Shown: positions 8,776 to 17,002, counted from the first letter of the stretch. The stretch: 64,000 bases of DNA from Oscillospiraceae bacterium (GCA_017619715.1 JAFZRS010000002.1:124001-188000); one strand, 5' to 3'. Notes: generated by a model not told the origin, from the sequence alone. Program-made: numbers and translations.

Positions 8776-9729
8776 TCACCGGCAGAGGAAGCTGAACCAG
8801 CCCTCACTGCTGTTTGTTTCTTCGATCTGCCAGCCGTTGCGGTGGAGGGATTCCGCTACCTCCTCAGCGCGCTCGTCGATGATACCGGAGCACAGGAACA
8901 TGCCCCCGGGCTTGAGAAAGGCGCGTACCCGGCTGCCAAGTCCCATGATCACGTCCGCCACAATGTTGGCAACGACCACGTCGTAGCCGCCGCCGATCTC
9001 GGAGGCAAGCTGACCGTCGGAGAGGACGTTGCCCCATCGGACGGTATAGCGATCCCGTCCGATACCGTTGAGCGCGGCATTTTCATAGGCGACGTCCACA
9101 CAAGTCTCGTCGATGTCGCAGGCGAAGGCATGGGAGGCGCCCAAAAGCAGCGCTGCGATGGATAAAATCCCACTGCCGCAGCCCAGATCCAGCACGCGCT
9201 CGCCGCCTTGGAGGTGCGCTTCCAGCGCCGTCAAACAAAGGCGTGTGGTGGCGTGATTGCCTGTCCCGAAAGTAAGACCGGGATTGAGCCGCAGCGCCAC
9301 GCGCCCGGCGGATTCGGCGCTCTCCCATTCGGGAATCACGATCAGCCGCTCGCCGATTTCCATCGGCTTATAAAACTGCTTCCAGTTGTTTTCCCAATCA
9401 GCATCCGCCATGGGCGTCACGGTGAGGGCAAGCGGCGCGGTCTCGGGTCTGGCGGCGCGCAGACCGTCCAGCGCGATGCGAAGCTCTATAAGCGCCGCGC
9501 GTCCGGCATCATCATCGGAGAGATAGAAGGTCACGCGGCAAAGACCTTTCTTTTGCAAGAGGAGATCGTCGTCCACGTAGTCCCAATACTGGCGGTTGTG
9601 TTCTAAGAAGTTCCGAAAATCGCCCTCATCGTCAATGACAAGACCCGTGACACCTCGATCTTCCAGAAACGCGGTCACCGTGTCCAGTCCCGCAGGCGCG
9701 GTGTCAAGCCGCAGCTCCAGCCAATTCAT
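8776..9729 (-). CDS. prmA: Ribosomal protein L11 methyltransferase
   Basis: A SAM-dependent enzyme that trimethylates ribosomal protein L11. The 317-residue length is typical. The N-terminal substrate-recognition domain is followed by DADWENNWKQFYKP and the class-I methyltransferase core, with LDLGCGSGILSIAA as the SAM loop and VVANIVADVI as the catalytic NxxA motif. Its start overlaps the DegV stop by one base; it is last in the mnmE-degV-prmA run and ends at the bidirectional terminator. Confidence 0.95.
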   Translation of the reverse strand: MNWLELRLDTAPAGLDTVTAFLEDRGVTGLVIDDEGDFRNFLEHNRQYWDYVDDDLLLQKKGLCRVTFYLSDDDAGRAALIELRIALDGLRAARPETAPLALTVTPMADADWENNWKQFYKPMEIGERLIVIPEWESAESAGRVALRLNPGLTFGTGNHATTRLCLTALEAHLQGGERVLDLGCGSGILSIAALLLGASHAFACDIDETCVDVAYENAALNGIGRDRYTVRWGNVLSDGQLASEIGGGYDVVVANIVADVIMGLGSRVRAFLKPGGMFLCSGIIDERAEEVAESLHRNGWQIEETNSSEGWFSFLCR

Positions 9730-10601
9730 CAGCGTTCACGACCCACAAAGAACAGCCCCATTGTATTCGGCCCCGTATGACTGCCGATCACCGGACCGAT
9801 GTAGTGGATATAGACCTCCCGCACGCCGTAGCGCCGCTTCAGCTCCGCGGCAACTTCCTCCGACTCGCGCAGACAGTCGGCGTGGCAGATAAACATGACC
9901 TGCTTATCCAGATCCACACCCAACTCACCCACTTTGTCAATGAGCGCCTTGAGGCTTGCCTTGCGTCCGCGCACCTTGGCGACCGGCACCAGCTTGCCCT
10001 CGTTGGAGGTGTGCATCACCGGCTTAATGGAGAGCATCGTGCCAAGCAGCGCCGCACCGGCGGACAGCCGTCCGCCGCGCCGCAGGAAGTTCAGATCGTC
10101 CACCGTGAACCAGTGGCATACCGTCAGCTTGTTGTCCTCGATCCATTGAGTCAGCTCAGCGGCGGTGAGACCCTCACGTTTCTTCTGTACCGCCAGATAC
10201 AACAATAGACCCTGTCCCCGGGAGGCGCTCAGAGAATCCACCACAAAAATCTGCGCGTCGGGAAACTCCCCGCGCAGCGTGTCGGCGGCAATGGCGGCGG
10301 ACTGATAGGTAGTGGAAAGCGCCGAGGAGAAGCAAACACATACAATATCCTTGCCCTCGGACAAAACTGCCCGCATGCGCTCTTCAAACTGCCCGATATT
10401 CGCAGCGGAGGTGGAGGACATCTTTCCGGCGCGCAGGCGGCGGTAGAACTCCTCGTTGGTGATGGCGCGTCCGTCCAAATAATTGGGGTACTCCTCGCCG
10501 TCCATGTGCATGGTCAGGGGCAGTACGTCCAGCTCCAGCTCCCGCGCCATCTCGTCGGTCAGGTCGCAGCAGCTGTCGGTCATAACAATGTAGTCCCGCA
10601 T
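9729..10601 (-). CDS. DegV-family fatty-acid-binding protein
   Basis: A 290-residue DegV protein. It opens with IVMTDSCCDLTDEMARELELDVLPLTM and has the phosphate/lipid-binding SSTSAANIGQFEE and CVCFSSALSTTYQSA segments, then a second lobe with SIKPVMHTSNEGKL and GSHTGPNTMGLFFVGRER. Some family members are FakB subunits, presenting exogenous fatty acids to the FakA kinase; many clostridial paralogues have no known ligand and no fakA is nearby. Middle gene of the mnmE operon. Confidence 0.9.
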   Translation of the reverse strand: MRDYIVMTDSCCDLTDEMARELELDVLPLTMHMDGEEYPNYLDGRAITNEEFYRRLRAGKMSSTSAANIGQFEERMRAVLSEGKDIVCVCFSSALSTTYQSAAIAADTLRGEFPDAQIFVVDSLSASRGQGLLLYLAVQKKREGLTAAELTQWIEDNKLTVCHWFTVDDLNFLRRGGRLSAGAALLGTMLSIKPVMHTSNEGKLVPVAKVRGRKASLKALIDKVGELGVDLDKQVMFICHADCLRESEEVAAELKRRYGVREVYIHYIGPVIGSHTGPNTMGLFFVGRER

Positions 10602-10638
10602 GATATGTTTCCTCCTACGTTCTATAACGTTATGTAAA

Positions 10639-12000
10639 CTACTTTCCTACGCAGAACCTGGCAAAAATAGTGTCTACCAGATCGTCCCGCACGGACTTGC
10701 CGTTCAGCTCCCCCAGTGCCGAGAGCGCATTTTCCGCATCGGTGAGCACGGCGTCCGGGGTAAGACCGTCTTCCAAAGCGGCGCCGGCGCACGCCACCGC
10801 GTCAGCGGCACGGCGTACCGCGTCATACTGCCGGGCGTTGGTGAGAAGCTGTCCCTGCGCGGCGCCTGCGGGGTATAGAGCCTCCACCGCATGGCGCAGT
10901 GCGTCCAGCCCCGCGCCGGTCACGGCGCTGACGGGATATACGGAGCCAAACCGGCGGCGCAGCGCGTCCAAATCTAATTGCATCGGCAGGTCGGATTTAT
11001 TTACCAGCACGATTCGCTGTGTCGCGGTGGCGGCGGCGATCGCCTCCTCGTCCTCCGCTGTCAGCGGCGCGGAGCCGTCCAGCACCAGAAGCGCCAGCTC
11101 CGCCGCTTGGGCGGCGGCGCGGCTGCGCGCCACTCCTTGCGATTCCACCGCGTCGTCGGTGGAACGAATCCCGGCGGTATCAGTCAGGCGCAGTACCACG
11201 CGGCCCAGACGCACCTTTTCCTCCACCGTGTCGCGGGTGGTGCCTGCCACGTCGGTGACGATGGCGCGTTCATAGCCCACCAGCGCATTGAGGAGGGATG
11301 ATTTTCCCACGTTGGGCTTACCTAACAGCACCGTGGGAACGCCGTGCTTGACCACCCGTCCCCGGGCAAAGGAAGCGAGAAGCGTTTTCAGTTCCCTATG
11401 ACTGCGATGCAGCGTATCCGAAAGGAGCGCCCGGTCGGCATCGGCAATATCCTCGTCGGGATAGTCCACCACGGCGTAAAACCGGCTGACAAGGGACATC
11501 AAATCGTCGTATACCGCGTCCACAGCGCGGCTCAAGCTCCCTGAAAGCTGCATTGCCGCCAGTTGCGCGCCCTCCGCCGTCTCCGCGTCAATGAGATCCG
11601 CCACCGCCTCCGCCTGCAGAAGATCCATGCGTCCGTTCAAAAACGCCCGTTTGGTAAACTCTCCCGCCTGTGCCTGCCGCGCTCCGGCATCAAACAGTGC
11701 GCCCAGCACCTCGTCCAGCACAATGGGTGAGCCGTGACAGTGTATTTCCGCGCAATCCTCGCCCGTATAGCTGTGGGGCGCGGGAAACAGTACGCACAGC
11801 GCATCGTCCAGAAGCCGGGATTCACGGTCGCGCACCTGTCCGTAGACCATCACGCGCCCGGACTGCTCCGCCATGCTCCGCCCGTTGCGGGGAAAAAACA
11901 CCCGGGAGAGCACCGCGCGGGTCTGTGCGCCGGAAAGACGCACAATCCCGATGGCGCCTATGCCACGCGGCGTGGCAATGGCGGCAATGGTATCAAACAT
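10639..12000 (-). CDS. mnmE: tRNA uridine-34 modification GTPase MnmE
   Basis: With MnmG, this K+-activated GTPase builds the cmnm5 group on wobble uridine 34 of tRNAs. The 453 residues show the N-terminal folate-binding domain (FDTIAAIATPRGIGAIGIVRLSG), a helical domain, and an inserted G domain with GKPNVGKSSLL (G1), the TTRD switch, DTAG (G3) and NKSD (G4). The C-terminal FARFCVGK replaces the usual FCIGK and keeps the catalytic cysteine. First gene of mnmE-degV-prmA; mnmG is not in the window. Confidence 0.96.
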   Translation of the reverse strand: MFDTIAAIATPRGIGAIGIVRLSGAQTRAVLSRVFFPRNGRSMAEQSGRVMVYGQVRDRESRLLDDALCVLFPAPHSYTGEDCAEIHCHGSPIVLDEVLGALFDAGARQAQAGEFTKRAFLNGRMDLLQAEAVADLIDAETAEGAQLAAMQLSGSLSRAVDAVYDDLMSLVSRFYAVVDYPDEDIADADRALLSDTLHRSHRELKTLLASFARGRVVKHGVPTVLLGKPNVGKSSLLNALVGYERAIVTDVAGTTRDTVEEKVRLGRVVLRLTDTAGIRSTDDAVESQGVARSRAAAQAAELALLVLDGSAPLTAEDEEAIAAATATQRIVLVNKSDLPMQLDLDALRRRFGSVYPVSAVTGAGLDALRHAVEALYPAGAAQGQLLTNARQYDAVRRAADAVACAGAALEDGLTPDAVLTDAENALSALGELNGKSVRDDLVDTIFARFCVGK

Positions 12001-12031
12001 AATGCGCTCTCCCTTCCCCGGTCTTCACCTT

Positions 12032-12060
12032 ATTATAACATAGCAAATTCCGTTTGGAAA
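12032..12060 (-). promoter_or_regulatory. Predicted SigA promoter of mnmE
   Basis: On the minus strand TTTCCA, 17 bases, TATAAT, placing transcription start about 25 bases before the mnmE ATG. Confidence 0.65.
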
Positions 12061-12103
12061 GAAAAGCTTTTACTCGACGTAAAAAGACAAATAATATAAA
12101 AAT

Positions 12104-12138
12104 ACCCTACACCTAATATACCATATTAGATGCAGGGT
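12104..12138 (-). terminator. AT-rich hairpin upstream of the mnmE promoter
   Basis: 16-base arms (12104-12119 and 12123-12138) pair apart from two positions that can form wobble pairs. On the minus strand the hairpin is followed by ATTTTTATATTATTT, so it would stop minus-strand read-through before the mnmE promoter. No gene needs it there, so its role is unclear. Confidence 0.45.
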
Positions 12139-12189
12139 GTCAACGGTGAATATGGATAAATACAGAAACGGGGAAAATGCAGGAAATGA

Positions 12190-12218
12190 TTGACAGCAGA
12201 AAAAATAGAGGATACAAT
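12190..12218 (+). promoter_or_regulatory. Predicted SigA promoter of the 12270 gene
   Basis: TTGACA, 17 bases, TACAAT: a near-consensus promoter 50 bases before the start codon. Confidence 0.7.
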
Positions 12219-12269
12219 AACAGTTGGATTTTCTAATCCTCAAATTGTGTTGTAAGGAGTGTAGTTAAA

Positions 12270-12598
12270 ATGGAAGAGAACAAAATCCCCGGTAAGGGCG
12301 CAGCAACCGCCAGCTTGGTGCTGGGTATCATGCAGTGGCGCTGTGGTTCTTCGGCTATTCCGCCATTGTTTCCGTGATTTTGGGCGTTGTCGGTCTGATT
12401 CTGGCGAGCAACGCAAAGAAGGCGGGCTTTGAAGGCGGTATTCGCACAGCGGGCTTTGTGCTGTCTCTGATCGGACTGATCGGCGGCGCGATTGCTTTCG
12501 TGGCTTGCGTTGCCTGCGCAGGGCTGCTGGCCTCGGCGGTGAAGAACGTCGACGTGAGTGGGCTGCAGGATGCGATAGAGAACGCTGCCAACGGCTGA
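12270..12598 (+). pseudogene. Small DUF4190-like membrane protein, broken by a one-base frameshift
   Basis: ATG 12270 follows AAGGAG with good spacing and reads MEENKIPGKGAATASLVLG..., typical of small DUF4190-type two-helix membrane proteins. That frame stops at 12375. The natural continuation (ALWFFGYSAIVSVILGVVG... to 12598, two hydrophobic segments) is in another frame. Adding one base near 12331 (ATC GCA read as AT GCA) rejoins them into a protein of about 109 residues. A strong promoter, ribosome site and terminator surround it. The break may be a true mutation or a sequence error. The GTG at 12335 is not a plausible start, having no ribosome site. Confidence 0.65.
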
Positions 12599-12617
12599 TT
12601 CGGCAAACTGAAAAAGG

Positions 12618-12652
12618 AAACGCCGTGTGTCCGGGTGGCACACGGCGTTTCT
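12618..12652 (+). terminator. Terminator-like hairpin between the small membrane protein and the Lgt-like gene
   Basis: 12-bp perfect arms AAACGCCGTGTG / CACACGGCGTTT with a short, imperfect T-run (TTTCTT); probably partial termination. Confidence 0.6.
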
Positions 12653-12673
12653 TAAAGCGGGAGGACAACGGAC

Positions 12674-13447
12674 ATGTTGCCATATATTGATGTACTGGGG
12701 CGGCAGATTTCCATGTACGGTGTTATGATTGCCGCCGGGGCGGTGGCGGCGCTGGTATGGGCGCTGTGGTACAGCCGGGGAGACCGGGTACGCAGTGCCG
12801 ATCTGGAATTGGCGCTCATCTATGGTGTTATCGGTGTGGCGGTGGGTGCAAAGCTGCTGTATGTAGTGACGGTACTGCCGGAATTTCTCCGCGATCTGCC
12901 ATATTTGTTTACCTATCCGGCGGCGTTTTTCCGCACGTATCTTGCCGGAGGTTTTGTGTTCTATGGCGGACTGTACGGCTTTTTGGCGGCGGTTGCCCTG
13001 TATGTACACTTTGCCAAAGCGGACGGGGATCATGTGTGGCGCGGCGCCGTCCCGGCGGTGGCGCTGTTCCACGGCTTCGGACGCGTAGGGTGCTTTCTGG
13101 CAGGCTGCTGCTATGGCGTTCCGTCCCACGGTTGGGGCGTCGTTTTCCACCAATCGGAAATTGCGCCGACAGATACGGCGTTGGTGCCGATCCAACTCTA
13201 CGGTGCGGTGGGAGAGTTTTTACTGTTCGGCGTGTTGGTATATTTGGCGTACCGCAAGATAACCGGACGGCGTATACTGGGCGTGTATCTGTGCGCATAC
13301 AGCGCGGGGCGGTTTGCATTGGAATTTTGGCGCGGCGATGTGTACCGCGGGATCTACGGCGGACTGTCACTGTCCCAATGGATCTCGTTGGTAACAGCGG
13401 CGCTGGGACTGTGGCTGTTGTTGAGCCGCCGGCGGCAAAAACAATAG
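12674..13447 (+). CDS. Lgt-family (prolipoprotein diacylglyceryl transferase-like) membrane protein with altered signature
   Basis: A 257-residue protein with about seven hydrophobic segments and the Lgt overall pattern: ISMYGVMIAAG near the N-terminus, GGFVFYGGLYG (92-102), HGFGRVGCFLAGCCYG (133-148) and a late ALEFWRGDVYRG. Lgt moves diacylglycerol from phosphatidylglycerol onto the lipobox cysteine of prelipoproteins. In the classical signature (GRxGNFxNxE) the arginine is kept, but both asparagines and the glutamate become Cys, Ala and Cys, and the histidine of FHGG is Tyr97. It may be a working clostridial variant or a paralogue with another acyl/lipid role. A GGGAGGAC ribosome site precedes ATG 12674. 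Confidence 0.8.
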   Translation: MLPYIDVLGRQISMYGVMIAAGAVAALVWALWYSRGDRVRSADLELALIYGVIGVAVGAKLLYVVTVLPEFLRDLPYLFTYPAAFFRTYLAGGFVFYGGLYGFLAAVALYVHFAKADGDHVWRGAVPAVALFHGFGRVGCFLAGCCYGVPSHGWGVVFHQSEIAPTDTALVPIQLYGAVGEFLLFGVLVYLAYRKITGRRILGVYLCAYSAGRFALEFWRGDVYRGIYGGLSLSQWISLVTAALGLWLLLSRRRQKQ

Positions 13448-13456
13448 AATGAGCAT

Positions 13457-13490
13457 AAAGGCGGACGGGCAAGCGCCCGTCCGCCTTTCC
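13457..13490. terminator. Bidirectional terminator between the Lgt-like gene and pnp
   Basis: 14-bp perfect arms AAAGGCGGACGGGC / GCCCGTCCGCCTTT with a four-base loop, between convergent genes. Confidence 0.8.
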
Positions 13491-13511
13491 TATTCACAAG
13501 TACCGCGCGCG

Positions 13512-15683
13512 TCAGCCGACGATCTCGCCGTTGGCTTCCCGCTCGGCGACCTCTTTCAAAGCGTCCTTGCGGCTGAGGTTGATGCGGCCCTTCTCGTCGA
13601 TCTCCACGACCTTGACCCAGGTCATGTCGCCGATCTTCAGCACGTCCTCCACCTTCTCGATGCGTTTGTCGCATACCTTGGAGATGTGGCACAGACCGTC
13701 CTTGCCCGGCGCCAGCTCGATAAACGCGCCCAACTGAGCGTTGTTCTGCTTGCTGGTGAGGTAGCTGACGACGCGGCCGTAGTAGAGCTGACCCACCTCG
13801 GGGACGAAGATGATCTCATCGATGAACTTCTTCGCCAGCTCGCAGCTCTCGGCGTTGGGGGAGGCGATGTGGATCGTACCGTCGTCGTCGATATCCACCT
13901 TGGCGCCGGATTCCGCTACGATTTTCTGGATCACGCTGCCGCCCTTGCCGATGACCTCTCGGATCTTGTCCGGGTCGATGTGCATGGTGATCATCTTGGG
14001 TGCGTAGGGGCTGACCTCCGGACGCGGCTCGGCGATCACGGGCAGCATGATCTGATCGAGAATCTGTATCCGTGCGTCGTAGGTGATATCCAGCGCGTTG
14101 CGAATGATCTCCATGGTCAAGCCGTCGTTTTTCAGATCCATCTGAATGGCGGTAATGCCCTTCTTTGTACCGGCGACCTTGAAGTCCATCTCGCCGTGGA
14201 AGTCCTCCACGCCCTGAATGTCGATAAAGGTGGTGAAGGCGCCGTCGTCGTCCTGAATGAGACCGCAGGAGATACCTGCCACAGGGGCTTTGATGGGTAC
14301 GCCCGCGTCCATCAGCGCCAGCGTGGAGCCGCAAATGGAGCCCTGGGAGGTAGAGCCGTTGGAGGACACCACCTCGGATACCACGCGGATCGCGTAGGGA
14401 AACTCCTCGGCGGAGGGGATCACCGGCAGCAGCGCGCGCTCCGCCAACGCGCCGTGTCCAATCTCACGGCGACCCGGGGAACGGGCGGCTTTCGCCTCGC
14501 CCACGGAGTAGCCGGGGAAGTTGTAGTGGTGCATATAGCGCTTTTCCGTCTCCTCCCAGATGGTGTCGAGCTTCTGGTTGGCGGAGAGGGTGTCCAGCGT
14601 GGCGACGGACAGCACCTGGGTCTGACCGCGGGTAAATAGACCCGAGCCGTGTACCCGGGGCAATACGCCTACCTCGGCGGAGAGGGGACGGATCTCGTTC
14701 TTGGCGCGGCCGTCCACCCGGTGACCCTCCAGCAGCCACGCCTTGACGATCCTCTTCTGGAACTTGTAGGTGATCTCGTCCAGATACTGATCCATGTCGG
14801 GGTGATCGTCCAAGAATAGCTCGTGCCACTTCTCAATCAAGGCGTTCCAGCGCGCCTCGCGGACGTTCTTATCATCGGTGTCCATGGCGGCTTTGGCATC
14901 GTCCATGGTGGTCGCCACGATCTTGTCAAACAGCTCCTGATCGAAGTCGGCGTGGGGATAGTCGAACTTGGGCTTGCCGATCTCCGCCACCATCTGATTG
15001 ATAAGCGCCACCTGCCGCTGGTTTTCCTCATGGGCGCTGCGGATCGCCTCAAACATCATGTCGTTGGGCACTTCGTTGGCGCCCGCCTCGATCATGACCA
15101 CCTTCTTGCCGGTGGAGACCACCGTCACGTCCAGATCGCTGACCTTGCGCTCCTCGGCGTTGGGATTGAACACCAGCTTGCCGTCCACCAGACCCACCTT
15201 CAGCGCGCCCACCGGTCCGTTCCAGGGGATATCGGAGATGGCAAGAGCGGCGGAGGTGCCGATCAGCGCGGCAACCTCCGGGGAACAGTCGTGATCCACG
15301 CTCATGACCGTGCACATCACGGACACGTCGTTGCGAAAATCGTACGGGAACAGGGGGCGGATCGGACGGTCTATGACACGGGCGGTCAGGATCCCCTTCT
15401 CACCGGGACGACCCTCCCGGCGGTTAAAGCTTCCGGGAATGCGTCCCACGGCGTAGAGCTTCTCCTCGAAGTCCACGCTCAAGGGGAAAAAGTCCACGCC
15501 GTCCCGGGGACGGGGCGCGGCGGTGACGCAGCACAGCACGCTGGTCTCGCCGTAGGTGACCATGACGGCGGCGTTGGCAAGCTCTGCCAGTTTGCCGACC
15601 TCCAGAGACAGGGGGCGACCCGCCAGATCCATGGTGTATTTACGGTAGTGGGGGAATTGCCGCTTTGTAATGATGGTTGACAT
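13512..15683 (-). CDS. pnp: Polyribonucleotide nucleotidyltransferase (PNPase)
   Basis: A phosphorolytic 3'-5' exoribonuclease of mRNA decay, trimeric. The 723 residues contain two RNase PH domains joined by a helical linker, with FFPLSVDFEEKLYAVGRIPGSF in the first and LDTLSANQKLDTIW...SVGEAKAARSPGRREIGHG in the second, then a KH domain (HIDPDKIREVIGKGG) and an S1 domain (YYGRVVSYL...GAFIELAPGKDGLCHIS). It lies downstream of rpsO, the conserved bacterial order, and has a long leader hairpin (15730-15783). Confidence 0.97.
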   Translation of the reverse strand: MSTIITKRQFPHYRKYTMDLAGRPLSLEVGKLAELANAAVMVTYGETSVLCCVTAAPRPRDGVDFFPLSVDFEEKLYAVGRIPGSFNRREGRPGEKGILTARVIDRPIRPLFPYDFRNDVSVMCTVMSVDHDCSPEVAALIGTSAALAISDIPWNGPVGALKVGLVDGKLVFNPNAEERKVSDLDVTVVSTGKKVVMIEAGANEVPNDMMFEAIRSAHEENQRQVALINQMVAEIGKPKFDYPHADFDQELFDKIVATTMDDAKAAMDTDDKNVREARWNALIEKWHELFLDDHPDMDQYLDEITYKFQKRIVKAWLLEGHRVDGRAKNEIRPLSAEVGVLPRVHGSGLFTRGQTQVLSVATLDTLSANQKLDTIWEETEKRYMHHYNFPGYSVGEAKAARSPGRREIGHGALAERALLPVIPSAEEFPYAIRVVSEVVSSNGSTSQGSICGSTLALMDAGVPIKAPVAGISCGLIQDDDGAFTTFIDIQGVEDFHGEMDFKVAGTKKGITAIQMDLKNDGLTMEIIRNALDITYDARIQILDQIMLPVIAEPRPEVSPYAPKMITMHIDPDKIREVIGKGGSVIQKIVAESGAKVDIDDDGTIHIASPNAESCELAKKFIDEIIFVPEVGQLYYGRVVSYLTSKQNNAQLGAFIELAPGKDGLCHISKVCDKRIEKVEDVLKIGDMTWVKVVEIDEKGRINLSRKDALKEVAEREANGEIVG

Positions 15684-15729
15684 GGTTTTTACTCCTTTTC
15701 TTTTGAAATCTCACGCGGGAGCGCAAACC

Positions 15730-15783
15730 GTTTAGCACTTGAAAATCGACCCTGCCGGGAAGGTGGATTTTCAAGTTCTAAAC
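15730..15783 (-). promoter_or_regulatory. Long hairpin in the pnp 5' leader
   Basis: 22-base arms 15730-15751 and 15762-15783 match at about 20 positions (minus strand GTTTAGAACTTGAAAATCC ... GATTTTCAAGTGCTAAAC). It ends roughly 45 bases before the pnp start. In enterobacteria a comparable pnp leader stem is cut by RNase III and then used by PNPase for self-repression; a similar role is inferred. Confidence 0.6.
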
Positions 15784-15823
15784 GCGGTCGGCATCTCGCC
15801 GCGCGGCGGGGAAAATTGAAAGA

Positions 15824-15850
15824 AGGGTGGTGCGCACGGCACACCACCCT
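15824..15850 (-). terminator. Hairpin between rpsO and pnp
   Basis: GGGTGGTG / CACCACCC stem just after rpsO, followed on the minus strand by TTCTTTC. The T-run is weak, so it is either a partial terminator or a processing/stability stem. Confidence 0.55.
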
Positions 15851-15861
15851 GTTTTCCGTTT

Positions 15862-16128
15862 TTACTTGCGCAGACCCAGCTTGGCAATCAGCGCACGGTA
15901 ACGCTCGATGTCCTTCTTGGCGAGGTAGTCCAGCAGGCGGCGACGCTTACCGATCATCATCTGCATGCCGCGACGGCTGTGGAAGTCGTGGGGGTGCACC
16001 TTCAAATGCTCGGTGAGCTGATTGATCCGCTCGGTCAGGATCGCTACCTGCACCTCGGGGGAGCCGGTGTCCGTCTCATGGGTACGGTTCGCCTCGATGA
16101 TCGAGGTCTTCTGGTCTTTCTGCATCAT
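15862..16128 (-). CDS. rpsO: 30S ribosomal protein S15
   Basis: The 88 residues have exact family length. The protein binds 16S rRNA helices 20-22 and nucleates the platform. [29 protein letters not shown] and [20 protein letters not shown] are the family hallmarks. It is first in rpsO-pnp. The leader between promoter and start has two short hairpins (CACGC...GCGTG and GCCCG...CGGGC) that could be the S15 autoregulation site, but this is only inferred. Confidence 0.98.
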   Translation of the reverse strand: MMQKDQKTSIIEANRTHETDTGSPEVQVAILTERINQLTEHLKVHPHDFHSRRGMQMMIGKRRRLLDYLAKKDIERYRALIAKLGLRK

Positions 16129-16240
16129 AGTGTGTTTCCACCTTTCTCTTATTTTGCCCGCATTCCGGGCAACGGGACAGGTGAATGATCCGCGCTGCGC
16201 AGATATGGGGCGATGGTCACGCCGATCAGCGTGCTTTGTA

Positions 16241-16269
16241 AGAATAACACATGATTTCCTATTTGTAAA
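16241..16269 (-). promoter_or_regulatory. Predicted SigA promoter of rpsO-pnp
   Basis: On the minus strand TTTACA, 17 bases, TATTCT, about 110 bases before rpsO. Confidence 0.6.
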
Positions 16270-16299
16270 GGATAATTTTTCAAAAAATAGACATTTTTA

Positions 16300-16494
16300 T
16301 CATAATTGTATCACAATAGCACTCACGGGACAGCTTTCCGCCGCCTCCTGCGCCGCCGCCTGATGCTCGATGGGGACTTCGCCGTCCGCGGCTTGGGCGC
16401 TTCCGCCCGAATCGGGCAGATAAAACACCTCCGGGCAGATCGTGGGACACAGCCCGCACTGGATACATACTTTTTGCAATACCATGGCAGTCAT
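16300..16494 (-). CDS. Small [4Fe-4S] ferredoxin
   Basis: A 64-residue acidic single-cluster ferredoxin: CIQCGLCPTICP supplies three cluster cysteines plus an extra Cys, and ESCPVSAI near the C-terminus gives the fourth ligand. The middle (DSGGSAQAADGEVP) is a short linker, as in clostridial one-cluster ferredoxins with a degenerate second half. Start at ATG 16494 is set by AAGGAG eight bases upstream; the longer reading upstream has no ribosome site. Likely a general low-potential electron carrier; divergent from the GntR operon. Confidence 0.88.
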   Translation of the reverse strand: MTAMVLQKVCIQCGLCPTICPEVFYLPDSGGSAQAADGEVPIEHQAAAQEAAESCPVSAIVIQL

Positions 16495-16561
16495 GAAAAA
16501 CCGCTCCTTTCCAACGAAAACTCTCTTGCAGTATGCCCCCGCGCCGTCCGAAATATTTTTC

Positions 16562-16590
16562 TTGACACGAGAAAAGTGACATGATATGCT
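16562..16590 (+). promoter_or_regulatory. Predicted SigA promoter of the GntR-ABC operon
   Basis: TTGACA, 17 bases, TATGCT; the operator palindrome starts two bases after the -10 box. Confidence 0.7.
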
Positions 16591-16591
16591 T

Positions 16592-16616
16592 ACTGTACTA
16601 ATACGATTAGTACAGT
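16592..16616 (+). promoter_or_regulatory. Perfect palindromic operator, probable GntR (YtrA-type) binding site
   Basis: 11-bp arms ACTGTACTAAT and ATTAGTACAGT around ACG. It covers the expected transcription start, immediately before the GntR-family gene. Bound regulator would block initiation, giving autorepression of the whole exporter operon. Confidence 0.75.
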
Positions 16617-16633
16617 TGAGAGGAGGGAGCAGC

Positions 16634-17002
16634 ATGATCCAACTGGACTACCGGGACGCCCGACCCATCTACCGGCAGGTGAAAGACGGTCTGCGGCATT
16701 TGATAGTGACGGGCGTGCTGGCGGGAGGCGAACAGCTTCCCTCGGTGCGGCAGTTGGCGACGCAGTTGGCGATCAATCCCAACACCATTGTCCGGGCGTA
16801 CGCGGAGCTGGAAGCGGAGGGATTCGTCTATTCCGTAGGCGGAAAGGGAACCTTTGTGGCGGAGAACGCGGACACATCGGGCGCGGCGCGGCGGCAGGAA
16901 CTGGAGGAGCAGGTACTGCCGATTCTGCAGGAGCTGCGGGAGCTGGGTATGCGAAAAGAGGAGCTGGACGCTCTATGGGAAGGAGGCAAACGGAATGCTT
17001 GA
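16634..17002 (+). CDS. GntR-family (YtrA subfamily) transcriptional regulator
   Basis: 122 residues: an N-terminal winged helix (DARPIYRQVKDGLRHLIVTGVLAGGEQLPSVRQLATQLAINPNTIVRAYAELEAEGFV) and a short helical tail, the YtrA form that lacks a large ligand domain. YtrA-type regulators sit first in operons of ABC exporters answering cell-wall stress. ATG 16634 is chosen for the adjoining AGGAGGGAG and the position after the operator. The stop overlaps the ABC ATPase start. Confidence 0.9.
   Translation: MIQLDYRDARPIYRQVKDGLRHLIVTGVLAGGEQLPSVRQLATQLAINPNTIVRAYAELEAEGFVYSVGGKGTFVAENADTSGAARRQELEEQVLPILQELRELGMRKEELDALWEGGKRNA

Noticed and set aside
12335..12598. Taking GTG 12335 as the real start of the small membrane protein
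   Set aside because: No ribosome site, and the missing N-terminus is encoded just upstream in another frame with full signals.
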